Source of the DNA: Micromonospora avicenniae
Lineage (GTDB): Bacteria > Actinomycetota > Actinomycetes > Mycobacteriales > Micromonosporaceae
Assembly: GCF_900156065.1 (NCBI RefSeq)
Contig: NZ_FTNF01000027.1
Coordinates: forward strand, 1-64,000
Reading direction: 5' to 3'
Length of the DNA: 64,000 bases
Below the pieces are notes generated by a model. That model saw nothing but the letters and a program-made list of their open reading frames with translations. It made no database searches and was not told the origin of the DNA. Shown piece after piece: positions 1-8,730 of the stretch; the stretch's first letter is position 1; every line of letters begins with the position of its first letter. A program made the translations under genes and the position numbers.

Positions 1-3000
1 GTGTCGAACGTGTCGAACCTGACCAACCCGAAGATCATCGACCACATCTCGCAGATCACCGACATCTCGGGACGCAAGCTCACCTTCACCTACACCGACA
101 AGGGTCTGCTGGGTGAGCTGATCGACGGGTACGGCTCGACCGACGGCGCGCCGAAGACGTTCAAGTTCGCCTACGACATGACCCAGGGCAACAAGAACGT
201 CAAGCTGGTCAAGACCACCGACCCGCGGGGCAACGCCACGGACCTGGTCTACAACTACCCGCAGGACGGCGACGACCCGAAGTGGCACTGGACCACCAAG
301 TCGTACGACGACCGGCATCCCGACGAGCGGCTGACCGCCTTCGCGTACACCGATCCGGACGGGCCGCAGGGCAACAACATCAACACCACGGTCACGGACG
401 CGGAGAACCACACCACCGCGTACCAGATGGACGGCTACGGCCGGACGTACCAGACCACCAACGCCAAGAACGAGACCACCAAGTTCGGCTGGGACGACGA
501 CCACAACGTGGTCCGGCTCGAGGAAGCCAACGGCGCGGTCTCCACCTGGGCGTACGACCCGAAGACCGGCTACCCGACCGAGGTCAGGGACGCCGAGGCG
601 GTCAAGAACGGCTGGCCGGGCACGCTGCTGACCTACCAGCGCCAGCTCAACGGCTACGTGGCCGAGGTGATCAGCAAGACCAGTTCGGAGGGCCGCAAGT
701 GGACCTTCACGTACACCGCCGAGGGTGACGTCGAGTCGGTCACCGACCCGGTGGGCAACACCACGGCGACCGCCGGCGACTACACCAGCTGGAACACCTA
801 CGACGAGTGGGGCCAGCTCAAGGAGGCCAAGGACGCCAACGGCAACATCACCAAGTACGACCTCTTCCACCCCAGCGGTTACCCGACGCTGATCATCGAC
901 GCGGGCGAGGGCGAGTCGCGCTTCACCTACGACGACCGGGGCAACACCCTGGAGGTCAAGAACGGCAAGAACGCCAAGGTCACCCAGTCGTACGACACGT
1001 TCGGGCGGCCGAAGGAGAAGGTCGAGCCGCTGGACGCGGCGAACAACCGCTTCATCACGACCAAGGCACCGGAGTACGACGCCAACGACAACATCGTGAC
1101 GGCGTACGCGGCCAACGGGGCGGTGTCGACCTCCGTCTACGACGAGACCGACCAGGTCATCGAGTCGTACGCCCCGAAGGACGACCCGAACGACCCGGCG
1201 CGCAAGACCACCACGACGTACGACAAGGTCGGCAACGTCCTGACCGTCACGGAGCCGCAGGGCCACCTGACGGAGAAGGCCGGCGACTACACGACCACCA
1301 CGAAGTACGACGCGATCTACCAGCCGATCGAGGTCACCAACGGCCTCGGCCAGAAGGTGGTCTCGGAGTACGACAACGTCGGCAACGTCACGGTCCTGTA
1401 CGACGCGAAGAAGACCGCCAGCGCGGCGGACGACTTCACGACCAAGTACGAGTACGACTGGAACCACCGGGTCATCAAGACCACCGACGCGCTGGGCAAG
1501 TTCACCACCGCCCGGTACGACAAGGACGGTCTGACCCTCGGGACCACCGACGCGGAGGGCAACGAGTCGCTGGCGAAGTACGACGCCCGCGGCGCACTGA
1601 TCGAGTCGAAGGTGCCGCACAAGAAGGACACCTCCGGCAACATCACCTACCGCACCACCAAGTACGAGTACGACCAGGTCGGCAACCAGACGAAGGCGAT
1701 CACGCCGCGCGGCGTGGACACCGACACCGACGCCGACGACTTCGCTGTGGTGACCGTCTACGACGAGCTCAACCGCAAGAAGGAGGAGTGGTCGTCCTAC
1801 GACAAGGACGACAGCCGCTACAACACGCCGGACAAGACCTTCTACACCTACGACGAGATCGGCAACCTGGCCAAGGTCAGCGCGCCCCCGTCGGACGGGC
1901 AGACGGTCCGCAACGACACCGAGTACACCTACTACGACAACGGGTGGACGAAGACGTCCAAGGACCCGTGGGACATCGTCAACTCGTACGACTACAACGA
2001 CCTGGGCCAGCAGATCAAGAACACGCTGACCTCGGCCGGTGGGTCGGTCACCCGGACGATGACGTGGGAGTACTACCAGTCCGGTAACGAGAAGCGGCGG
2101 TTCGAGGACGGCGTGCCGGTCGGCAAGGACGTGGTCCTGGTCGACAACACCGACTCGAACAACACCGCCTCCCAGGGCAGCTGGACCAACGGCGCCGCCA
2201 CCGGGCAGTGGGGCTACGACGTCTCCACCGCTGCGGCCGGCACCGGCTCGGCCCAGTTCAACTGGCAGCTGACCATTCCGCGCGACGGCACCTACGAGGT
2301 GTTCGTCCGGCACCCGCAGGTCAGCGGTGCCGCGACGGACGCGAAGTTCACCATCACCTACGACGGCGGCAGCGTCGTCAAGACGGTGAACCAGACCCAG
2401 AACGCCGGCACCTGGATCAGCCTGGGCAGCTACGCCTTCAAGGAGGACGGCGTCCAGAAGATCACCGTCACCGACCAGGCGACGGGCAAGGTGCTCGCCG
2501 ACGCGGTGAAGCTGGTGCGGGACAACGCCGGTGACGTGGACAACGAGCGCAAGGAGTTCACCTACCGGTACAACCCGAACGGGATGCTGGTCGAGGTCAA
2601 GGACCTCAGCCCGGGCGCGAAGGCCAGCCGGTACGACATCGGCTACGACGAGCTCAACCAGATCTCGACGGTGAAGGAGTTCGTCGGGGTCGACGACCAG
2701 ACCCCGAAGAACACCACGTCGCTGACCTACGACGACAACGGCAACCCGCTCACCTCGACCCACGACCTCACCTGGTCGAAGATCGATTACGACGAGCGGG
2801 ACATGGTCGCCAAGGTGACCAACGCCGACTCGCCGACGGCGGGCAACCAGCAGATCTCGAGCTTCACGTACACCGCTCGCGGGCAGATGCTCAAGCAGAC
2901 CAAGCCCAACGGCAACACCGTGGAGTTCGAGTACTACCTCGACGGCGCCACCAAGCACCAGCTGGAGAAGACCTCCGGCGGGGCGACCGTCGCGGAGCAC

Positions 3001-5214
3001 ACGCTGGAGTACCAGGCCAACGGGCACCCGTCGCGGGACGTGCTCAAGTTGATGAACGCCGACAACTCGTCGGACTACATCGACAACACGTACGTCTTCA
3101 ACTACGACCCGCAGGACCGGATCGCCCGGCTCGACAAGACCGGTGACAGTTCGTCGACGGAGTCGTACGTCTACGACGCCAACGGCAACACGGTCGAGCA
3201 GACGATCGACAGCGTCGTCAGCAAGAGCAAGTACGACCGGAACCGGCTGCACTCGACCACGACGGCGGGTGTGACCTCGACGTACAACTACGACCCGTTG
3301 GGTCGGCTCGACACCGTGTCGGTTGGTGGTCAGCGGGCGCAGAAGTACTACTACGACGGTTTCGACCGGACGGCGAAGACCACCGCGGGTATCGGCGCCA
3401 CCGCCAAGTCGACCACCTACGTGTACGACCCGTTCGACCGGACGGTGTCGCAGACGTCGGACGGTAAGACCACCTTGTTCACGTACCTGGGGATGGACAA
3501 CCAGGTGCTGCGTGAGGAGGTCGCCGGTAAGGCGAGCAAGTCGTACCAGTACGCGCCGTGGGGTCAGCAGCTGACCCAGATCAAGCACAAGGACGACGGC
3601 GGTCGGGAGTACTCGCAGTTCATCTACCGGCCGCGTGGTGACGTCATCGGTATCAGCAAGGAGGACGGCAACACCCGGGCGACGTACGGCTACACGGCGT
3701 ACGGCAAGGATGACGAGTCGCAGTTCACCGGTGTCGACAAGCCGGGTCAGACCGAGGAGGGTGAGGAGCCGTATAACGCGTTCCGGTTCAACGCCTCCCG
3801 GTGGGATGCGGGTTCCGGTACGTATGACATGGGGTTCCGTAACTATGACCCGGGGTTGAACCGGTTCTTGACGCGGGACGCCTATGGTGGCGCCTTGGCG
3901 GACATGGGTCTGTCGATGGATCCGTTCACGGGTAACCGGTATGCGTTCGCTGGTGGTAACCCGGTCAGCTTTGTGGAGTTGGACGGGCACCTGTTCGGGA
4001 TGTCGTGGTCGGACATCGGCCACGCCGCTCTGGACGTGGCCGGGATGGTGCCGGTGATCGGTGAGGTCGCCGACGTCGCGAACGGTATCTGGTACGCGGC
4101 TGAGGGCAACTACGTCGACGCGGCTCTGTCGATGGCTTCGGCGATTCCGCTGGCGGGTAATGCGGTGGCTGCGGCGAAGTTGGCGAAGACGGGTAAGAAG
4201 ATCGCCGACGGCATCGACACGGTCAAGGACGTCGAGAAGGGCGTCGAGGCAGCCGTCGACACGCAGAAGGCACTTCCCACCAACACGCCCAAACCCAAGA
4301 CGGAGACCCCGACGCAGCCGAAGTGCAACAGCTTCGTGCCGGGTACGAGGGTGCTTCTCGCTGATGGGAGTAGTAAGCCCATCGAGGAGGTGAAGGTCGG
4401 GGATCGGGTTCTGGCCGCCGATGTGGAGTCGGGGGACCGGCAGAGCCGTCCCGTCACCCAGTTGATCAAGGGTGATGGGGTCAAGAAGCTGGTCACGATC
4501 GTGGTCGACACCGACGGTAAGGCTGGTGGTAAGACCAGCACGATCGTCGCGACCGACGGGCACCGGTTCTACCTGCCGGACTCCGGGGTCTGGGTGACCG
4601 CGGGTCAGCTCAAGGTCGGCGCCTGGCTCCAGACGTCGTCGGGCACGTGGGTGCAGATCTCTGCCGTCCGGCACGAGAGCCGTGTCCAGCGAGTACACAA
4701 CTTCACCGTCGATGGACAGCACACCTACTACGTCCTCGCCGGCGAAACCCCCGTACTCGCCCACAACGACGCCTGCCCAGTCGGCGACGAGGTTCGCTAC
4801 AACAGCGACGAGTTGAGCACGGCGGCGTACAACGCCCGCGTCAACTCCAACTCCGCACATTTTCCGAGTGGGCCACGTACTCAGTCGCCCGGCGGAAACG
4901 TTGCGGTCGCTAGGGTTGAGGGACACGATGATCTGATTGTGGGGTTCAGCCAGGGTGATGGCTACCATGCCGAAGACCACATCATGGACCAGATCAACGC
5001 GCTGAAGGCGAACAATAAGGGGATTGGGAAGATTACCGAGCTCTACAGTGAGCGTCAGCCGTGTTCTGTATGCGCCGGGAAGCTGCCAGGCCATCTAGCG
5101 GAAAATGCGAGAATCACCTGGTCGGTGCCATGGTCGGATAACGGGCTGATGAATTCGGTGTCGAACGAAATGCTAGCCAGGATGATCCGGCTAGCCGCCG
5201 GAGGTAGGGCCTAG
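1..5214 (+). CDS. RHS/YD-repeat polymorphic toxin with Hint and deaminase-like C-terminus (5' end outside window)
   Basis: The frame is open at base 1, so the start and any secretion domain lie upstream; 1737 residues are visible. Residues about 1-1250 are YD/RHS repeats (recurring YDxxGN, YEYD, YDANGN), which build a toxin-enclosing shell in known RHS proteins. A golvesin/xly-like beta domain interrupts them at about 706-845. The RHS core motif lies at about 1261-1310 (RFLTRDAYGG, NRYAFAGGNPV), then a hydrophobic stretch and a Hint domain from C1442 (CNSFVPGT) to VLAHND near 1590. The last ~145 residues hold H1656-A-E1658 and PC1688-SV-C1691, the zinc and proton-shuttle pattern of nucleic-acid deaminases; the ERxPC context resembles the XOO_2897-like group. 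The tail uses less GC-rich codons than the core, as expected for swapped toxin modules. The deaminase call is from motifs only. Confidence 0.9.
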   Translation: MSNVSNLTNPKIIDHISQITDISGRKLTFTYTDKGLLGELIDGYGSTDGAPKTFKFAYDMTQGNKNVKLVKTTDPRGNATDLVYNYPQDGDDPKWHWTTKSYDDRHPDERLTAFAYTDPDGPQGNNINTTVTDAENHTTAYQMDGYGRTYQTTNAKNETTKFGWDDDHNVVRLEEANGAVSTWAYDPKTGYPTEVRDAEAVKNGWPGTLLTYQRQLNGYVAEVISKTSSEGRKWTFTYTAEGDVESVTDPVGNTTATAGDYTSWNTYDEWGQLKEAKDANGNITKYDLFHPSGYPTLIIDAGEGESRFTYDDRGNTLEVKNGKNAKVTQSYDTFGRPKEKVEPLDAANNRFITTKAPEYDANDNIVTAYAANGAVSTSVYDETDQVIESYAPKDDPNDPARKTTTTYDKVGNVLTVTEPQGHLTEKAGDYTTTTKYDAIYQPIEVTNGLGQKVVSEYDNVGNVTVLYDAKKTASAADDFTTKYEYDWNHRVIKTTDALGKFTTARYDKDGLTLGTTDAEGNESLAKYDARGALIESKVPHKKDTSGNITYRTTKYEYDQVGNQTKAITPRGVDTDTDADDFAVVTVYDELNRKKEEWSSYDKDDSRYNTPDKTFYTYDEIGNLAKVSAPPSDGQTVRNDTEYTYYDNGWTKTSKDPWDIVNSYDYNDLGQQIKNTLTSAGGSVTRTMTWEYYQSGNEKRRFEDGVPVGKDVVLVDNTDSNNTASQGSWTNGAATGQWGYDVSTAAAGTGSAQFNWQLTIPRDGTYEVFVRHPQVSGAATDAKFTITYDGGSVVKTVNQTQNAGTWISLGSYAFKEDGVQKITVTDQATGKVLADAVKLVRDNAGDVDNERKEFTYRYNPNGMLVEVKDLSPGAKASRYDIGYDELNQISTVKEFVGVDDQTPKNTTSLTYDDNGNPLTSTHDLTWSKIDYDERDMVAKVTNADSPTAGNQQISSFTYTARGQMLKQTKPNGNTVEFEYYLDGATKHQLEKTSGGATVAEHTLEYQANGHPSRDVLKLMNADNSSDYIDNTYVFNYDPQDRIARLDKTGDSSSTESYVYDANGNTVEQTIDSVVSKSKYDRNRLHSTTTAGVTSTYNYDPLGRLDTVSVGGQRAQKYYYDGFDRTAKTTAGIGATAKSTTYVYDPFDRTVSQTSDGKTTLFTYLGMDNQVLREEVAGKASKSYQYAPWGQQLTQIKHKDDGGREYSQFIYRPRGDVIGISKEDGNTRATYGYTAYGKDDESQFTGVDKPGQTEEGEEPYNAFRFNASRWDAGSGTYDMGFRNYDPGLNRFLTRDAYGGALADMGLSMDPFTGNRYAFAGGNPVSFVELDGHLFGMSWSDIGHAALDVAGMVPVIGEVADVANGIWYAAEGNYVDAALSMASAIPLAGNAVAAAKLAKTGKKIADGIDTVKDVEKGVEAAVDTQKALPTNTPKPKTETPTQPKCNSFVPGTRVLLADGSSKPIEEVKVGDRVLAADVESGDRQSRPVTQLIKGDGVKKLVTIVVDTDGKAGGKTSTIVATDGHRFYLPDSGVWVTAGQLKVGAWLQTSSGTWVQISAVRHESRVQRVHNFTVDGQHTYYVLAGETPVLAHNDACPVGDEVRYNSDELSTAAYNARVNSNSAHFPSGPRTQSPGGNVAVARVEGHDDLIVGFSQGDGYHAEDHIMDQINALKANNKGIGKITELYSERQPCSVCAGKLPGHLAENARITWSVPWSDNGLMNSVSNEMLARMIRLAAGGRA

Positions 5215-5215
5215 C

Positions 5216-5254
5216 GAAGAGGGGGGATGGGACGAGGTCTCATCCCCCCTCTTC
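5216..5254 (+). terminator. hairpin terminator after the RHS toxin
   Basis: Starts two bases after the toxin stop codon. Perfect 14-bp arms (5216-5229 and 5241-5254), extended inward by a G-T wobble and GAC/GTC to a 3-nt loop. There is no T-run, as is common in high-GC actinobacteria. Confidence 0.75.
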
Positions 5255-5266
5255 TGCATTGGCGGC

Positions 5267-5272
5267 TACAAT
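5267..5272 (+). promoter_or_regulatory. -10 box TACAAT for leaderless first immunity-like gene
   Basis: TACAAT followed by six bases and then the ATG at 5279. This spacing puts transcription start at or next to the start codon. It lies just past the toxin terminator, so the next gene can be expressed independently. Confidence 0.5.
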
Positions 5273-5278
5273 GGGCCA

Positions 5279-5647
5279 ATGTCTGGCTTTGAAGTGTTCT
5301 GCGACTCAGTGGACGAGGAGCTCCGTGCGGCGGGGTTGCGTTCGGCCGACCTGGATACGGGGGAGGGGGGTTACGCGATTCAACTCGGCGAGACGAGCGA
5401 TACAGGCGAGAGCTGTGCTCTTGTCGTCTGGTCTGCGTCAGCGGGCTTGACAGAGCGTGCATACGAGTTATTGCGGAGCGGACAGCGATCGGCCGAGGCT
5501 GTCTTGCACACGGGTCGGATCAAGCACCTGATGGCGGATGCAGTTTTGGGAATATTGGTGTCCGCCGGGATGGCCGCCCGGCTTAGCTCTGACGACCTAG
5601 CCCCGGCAACCGTCGAAGTGTTGCCCCCTAAAACAGATAAAATGTGA
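5279..5647 (+). CDS. small protein next to RHS toxin, candidate cognate immunity protein
   Basis: 122 residues, acidic, with no signal peptide or membrane segment. I do not recognise the family. Position is the main evidence: it is the first gene after the toxin, 64 bp away, where cognate immunity genes of polymorphic toxins normally lie. The ATG is chosen because a TACAAT box ends six bases before it and no Shine-Dalgarno is visible, which fits a leaderless mRNA. Codon use is less GC-biased than in the RHS core and matches the toxin tip, suggesting that tip and immunity gene arrived together. Deaminase neutralisation is inference. Confidence 0.7.
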   Translation: MSGFEVFCDSVDEELRAAGLRSADLDTGEGGYAIQLGETSDTGESCALVVWSASAGLTERAYELLRSGQRSAEAVLHTGRIKHLMADAVLGILVSAGMAARLSSDDLAPATVEVLPPKTDKM

Positions 5648-5662
5648 GCGCTTCGCGACTAG

Positions 5663-6112
5663 GTGTCACGGCTCGCCGCGCATATGCTTAATGGCGGACG
5701 GCTGTGGCTCGGGCTGCTCAACGGCTTACAGGAACAGTTCGAGTGGCTAGTGCGGGAACCTGCCTTCTGCTACGAGAAAGGCGAGCTGGAGGCCACCTTC
5801 GCGCTATGGCGGCAACTGACCGATGACCAGTGGCGGGCCGGCAGGGGCATCGATTTCTCGCGAGCCGAAGAAGAGGAGGACGATCCTGACGGCTCGTGGT
5901 TGCTCGACATTTTGTGCGACGGAACCGCTCAAGAGTACGTCCAGTACGCTGAGGAAGTCTATGAGAAAGTCCTCGCCCCAGCCGCAGTCGAGTACGTCCT
6001 CGCGCTGAGTCCTCTCACTGACTCTGCGATCCGTGCATTGAATCCGGCACTGGGTTTGGCCGATCTGCGTGACAGGGCAGCAGAACTCAGCTATCCAGTC
6101 GGAGTGGAGTGA
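5663..6112 (+). CDS. acidic hypothetical protein in immunity array
   Basis: 149 residues from GTG 5663; ATG 5684 is an alternative start. It begins 15 bp after the previous stop, so the two are probably co-transcribed. It has an acidic patch (RAEEEEDDPDG) near residues 67-77 and predicted helices, and no membrane segment. I do not recognise the family. A small acidic soluble product beside a toxin module suggests a second immunity protein, but the sequence shows no motif that proves it. Confidence 0.6.
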   Translation: MSRLAAHMLNGGRLWLGLLNGLQEQFEWLVREPAFCYEKGELEATFALWRQLTDDQWRAGRGIDFSRAEEEEDDPDGSWLLDILCDGTAQEYVQYAEEVYEKVLAPAAVEYVLALSPLTDSAIRALNPALGLADLRDRAAELSYPVGVE

Positions 6113-6190
6113 GCTGATCGGAGCCGGGGTCAGCCGATCCAGCCAAGCTGTTCGAGGCCGAAAGGGGGGCTCTTCGATATCTGCGCAGCG

Positions 6191-6709
6191 ATGGTCCCCA
6201 ACGACACGGTGCTGAGATGGGCCGGTGGTGGGCGGCCGGGGAAGTTGCGTTCCTCATACGGAAGAATGGATGGGATTTCCTTGGCGGAAGTTGTTCAGGT
6301 GCTGATCGGCAGGACGCGGGCAGGTCAGGATTCGTTCGAATCGCTGCTCGTAACCCCCATGAGTTCCGGGCTGTACATGTTGGAGCGTTCGCCGCTGATG
6401 GCGGATGGTATTGCCCGCGGTGATATCGTTCGCATCGAAGATCGTGGACGAATCTGCCGCGTAGTTCGCGACGGCGGCCACTACGCACTGCAAATCTACT
6501 ATCGACGGGACCTTGAGGTAGAGGATCTCAGAGGTATGGAGTCGGATCTTTCCGAACTTGGCGGTGAAATCGACGCGCATGCGGCACGAGTGATTGCCGT
6601 AACGATCCCGGCGGCAGCGCCGGCGTCAATGCTGACGAATCTCCTTGAGAGTCATCCGCGACGTGACGACTTCGAATGGAGGCTTTCGAAGCCTCCGCAC
6701 ACTACATAG
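6191..6709 (+). CDS. DUF4265-like protein in immunity array
   Basis: 172 residues as read from ATG 6191; ATG 6266 is also possible and neither has a convincing ribosome site. Residues about 48-100 (FESLLVTPMSSGLYML, then GIARGDIVRIEDRG and VVRDGGHYALQI) match the pattern I know for DUF4265 proteins, in which a short beta domain carries a GDxV motif. DUF4265 genes are often found as single small genes beside polymorphic toxin loci in actinobacteria; their biochemical function is not established. Here it is the third gene after the RHS toxin. Confidence 0.65.
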   Translation: MVPNDTVLRWAGGGRPGKLRSSYGRMDGISLAEVVQVLIGRTRAGQDSFESLLVTPMSSGLYMLERSPLMADGIARGDIVRIEDRGRICRVVRDGGHYALQIYYRRDLEVEDLRGMESDLSELGGEIDAHAARVIAVTIPAAAPASMLTNLLESHPRRDDFEWRLSKPPHTT

Positions 6710-6918
6710 CTGTATCGAAGTCGCGGATGACCTTCGCTGATGTTCGGCGAGGGTCATTGCCACTTTCAACCCGCGTGATGTGCGAGGTTATCGGGAGGGT
6801 AGAGCACAACTCATACCGCCGGCAGATGGAGGAAGCCGCGCCGCGTACGTCTGAATCTCGGATAAGGGTAAGAGTTGGTGGCAGTCGGAGAATCCGCTTG
6901 GGTGAGTGAGGAAAGGTG

Positions 6919-7254
6919 ATGGCTGAAAGAGCAGATCCGATTGACATCTTCGGAAGAACTGGCGGTGTCCACGCCCGTCCGGAGGATTTTGAACGAGCCT
7001 TGGACCTATGGTGCCACAAGGCCGAAAAGGAAGGCTGGTCCGTGTCGGTGCTCGACCGCCAGCGCGATACGGGCAGAGAAGGACGATGCGGGATGGTCGA
7101 GGTAGAAGGCCTGAGGTACGAAGTACGTTACGCCCCTCGCACTCGCACGACCCTTATCGACGACAGTACTGGAGGGGATTTCGAGCGACCTGCCTTTTTG
7201 TACGCCGTATGGGCTGAGCCGGTCGTACTTGAAATCTTCTTAGTCGAGGAGTAA
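6919..7254 (+). CDS. hypothetical protein in immunity array
   Basis: 111 residues from ATG 6919. GTG 6916 is directly upstream in frame, but GAGGAAAGGTGATG closely matches the 16S anti-Shine-Dalgarno target and favours the ATG. Mixed alpha/beta with an RYEVRYAP strand and an acidic end (FLVEE); no membrane segment or signal peptide. I do not recognise the family. The preceding 210 bp hold no convincing gene. Immunity is suggested only by position. Confidence 0.55.
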   Translation: MAERADPIDIFGRTGGVHARPEDFERALDLWCHKAEKEGWSVSVLDRQRDTGREGRCGMVEVEGLRYEVRYAPRTRTTLIDDSTGGDFERPAFLYAVWAEPVVLEIFLVEE

Positions 7255-7447
7255 CGCGCACTGTAGCGGGTGCCGCTGTCTGTCGAACCACGGCAAGGTG
7301 CCCACCGCTTTGGATGATCACAGGCTGTAGCGGAGGGCGGATTGCTGCCGGGCAAGGCTTCGACGATGCTGTGCCACCGATAATGAGAACGCGATGGTTT
7401 GCTGCTGGAATCTAATTTGCGTATGGTGATCCGATCGGATGTGAGAC

Positions 7448-7702
7448 GTGCTGGACCAAATTGTTCGTGCGCTGGCTGAACTGCTGGCATCAATTGATCT
7501 TGCTTCGGATGAAGAGATCGATAGTGACTTCGCAGCCACTTTGCAGGGTGAAGTTGCTAATGTCTTTGACTCGTTGAGTGTCCATGATCGGGCTCGCCTT
7601 GCCGAGATCATCGCGCACGCTGCGGAACGTGAACAGGCCCGAGAGCGCAGGGAGGCGCTTGCCGAGATTCCGCAGGCCTATGGTCTCCGGGACAATGACT
7701 GA
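7448..7702 (+). CDS. small helical acidic protein in immunity array
   Basis: 84 residues from GTG 7448, strongly helical and acidic (SIDLASDEEIDSD), ending in a charged helix and the tail IPQAYGL. Small proteins of this layout, helical with a closing P-x-x-x-GL, recur beside toxin loci in actinobacteria, but I cannot name a Pfam family. No Shine-Dalgarno is clear, so the start is uncertain. The gene ends 8 bp before the end of a decayed transposase on the other strand. Confidence 0.5.
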   Translation: MLDQIVRALAELLASIDLASDEEIDSDFAATLQGEVANVFDSLSVHDRARLAEIIAHAAEREQARERREALAEIPQAYGLRDND

Positions 7703-7709
7703 GCCTCTT

Positions 7710-8159
7710 TCATCCTGCGTAGCGGTTGGCTTCGAGGTGGTGCAGGACGAGGATCGCCTGCACGATCGTGGTCACTCGCCGTGGGCAGCAGCGCAGCTTG
7801 CAAGGATCTTCCAGGTCTTGAGGGTGTCGATCGCGCGTTCGCCGCGGGCGCGTATTTTCGCGTGGGCGCGGTTGATGGCTTTCTGTGATCGCATAGGCCA
7901 GTCGGCGGATCCGGTCCATGGCGGTGGGCAGGTCATCGGCGGCCGCCGCGAGCAGGGTTATCGCTTCCTGCACGTACCGCCACGCGGTGCTCACGCCGAC
8001 GGCGAACCCGGCGGCCGGCCGGATGTAGGCATCACCGTTGCGAAGGTGAGCCAGGGCGAGCAGTGCCTGCCGCCCCGCCTCGAGGCGCCGCCACCTGGAT
8101 CGGCGCTGGTTGCGGTGGCTGCGGACAGTGTCGGCCAGGTGGGTCCGCGGCGAGATCAA
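7710..8159 (-). pseudogene. decayed IS5-type (HTH_Tnp_4/DDE_Tnp_4) transposase
   Basis: The 149-codon frame starts like an intact transposase (LALAHLRNGDAY, AAGFAVGVSTAWRYV, the HTH_Tnp_4 region). It breaks right after MDRIRRLAYAI, where the DDE catalytic core should begin. The C-terminus then reappears in another frame (AINRAHAKIRARGERA, TLKTWKIL). A one-base loss later returns to the first frame (KLRCCPRRVTTIVQA, HHLEANRYAG). So an internal deletion removed the catalytic middle and a second lesion shifted the frame. Full-length relatives are about 260-270 residues. Terminal inverted repeats were not found, so it cannot move by itself. Confidence 0.85.
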
Positions 8160-8185
8160 CGGAGAGCGTTGGGCAGTTGGCGGGG

Positions 8186-8683
8186 ATGACTGAGAGACTT
8201 CCGTTCGAAGAGGGTCCCTCGTCCTGGACGGGGCCGACGCTGACCACGGACATGGTGCGTCGGGCCGAGGCGACCCTCGGGGTCCGCTTGCCGCGTGCGT
8301 ACGTCGAGCTGATGTATCAGCAGAACGGCGGCGTGCTCAAGGACGGCTGCTTTCCGACGAGATTCCGGACGTCCTGGACGGCTGACCACTTCCAGGTTGA
8401 CGTGATCATGGGTGTCGGGTTTCCCGAGGGGCTCGACGCCCTGTCCAGTCACTTGATCGCAGAGTGGGGCTACCCCGAGGTCGGGGTCGTGCTGGGTGTG
8501 ACACCGCTGGCCGGTCCCGACACCGTCATGCTGGACTACTCGACGTCGGGGCCGGATGGCGAGCCGGCGGTCGCCTACGTCGGCGAGGACAGGGTCCCCC
8601 GGCGGGTCGCCAACTCGTTCGAAGCGTTCATGAACGGCCTGGTCTCGTGTCAGGCGTATGCCGACGACGATCAGGACCAGTAG
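8186..8683 (+). CDS. SMI1/KNR4 (SUKH) family immunity-type protein
   Basis: 165 residues from ATG 8186; the same frame is open further upstream but the SUKH domain begins just inside this start. SUKH signatures: MVRRAEATLGVRLPRAYVEL, the helix that opens these domains, then QQNGG, a central GVGFPEGLDAL segment and the late strand DTVMLDY with PAVAYVGED. SUKH proteins are broad immunity proteins against contact-dependent and polymorphic toxins, often nucleases and deaminases. It lies downstream of the IS remnant in the same immunity array and 47 bp before an Imm1 gene, so co-transcription is likely. Its toxin partner is unknown. Confidence 0.85.
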   Translation: MTERLPFEEGPSSWTGPTLTTDMVRRAEATLGVRLPRAYVELMYQQNGGVLKDGCFPTRFRTSWTADHFQVDVIMGVGFPEGLDALSSHLIAEWGYPEVGVVLGVTPLAGPDTVMLDYSTSGPDGEPAVAYVGEDRVPRRVANSFEAFMNGLVSCQAYADDDQDQ

Positions 8684-8730
8684 ATTCTTGCCTCCTGCTA
8701 CGAAGGGATTCTCTACCGGGAGGGCGGGTC

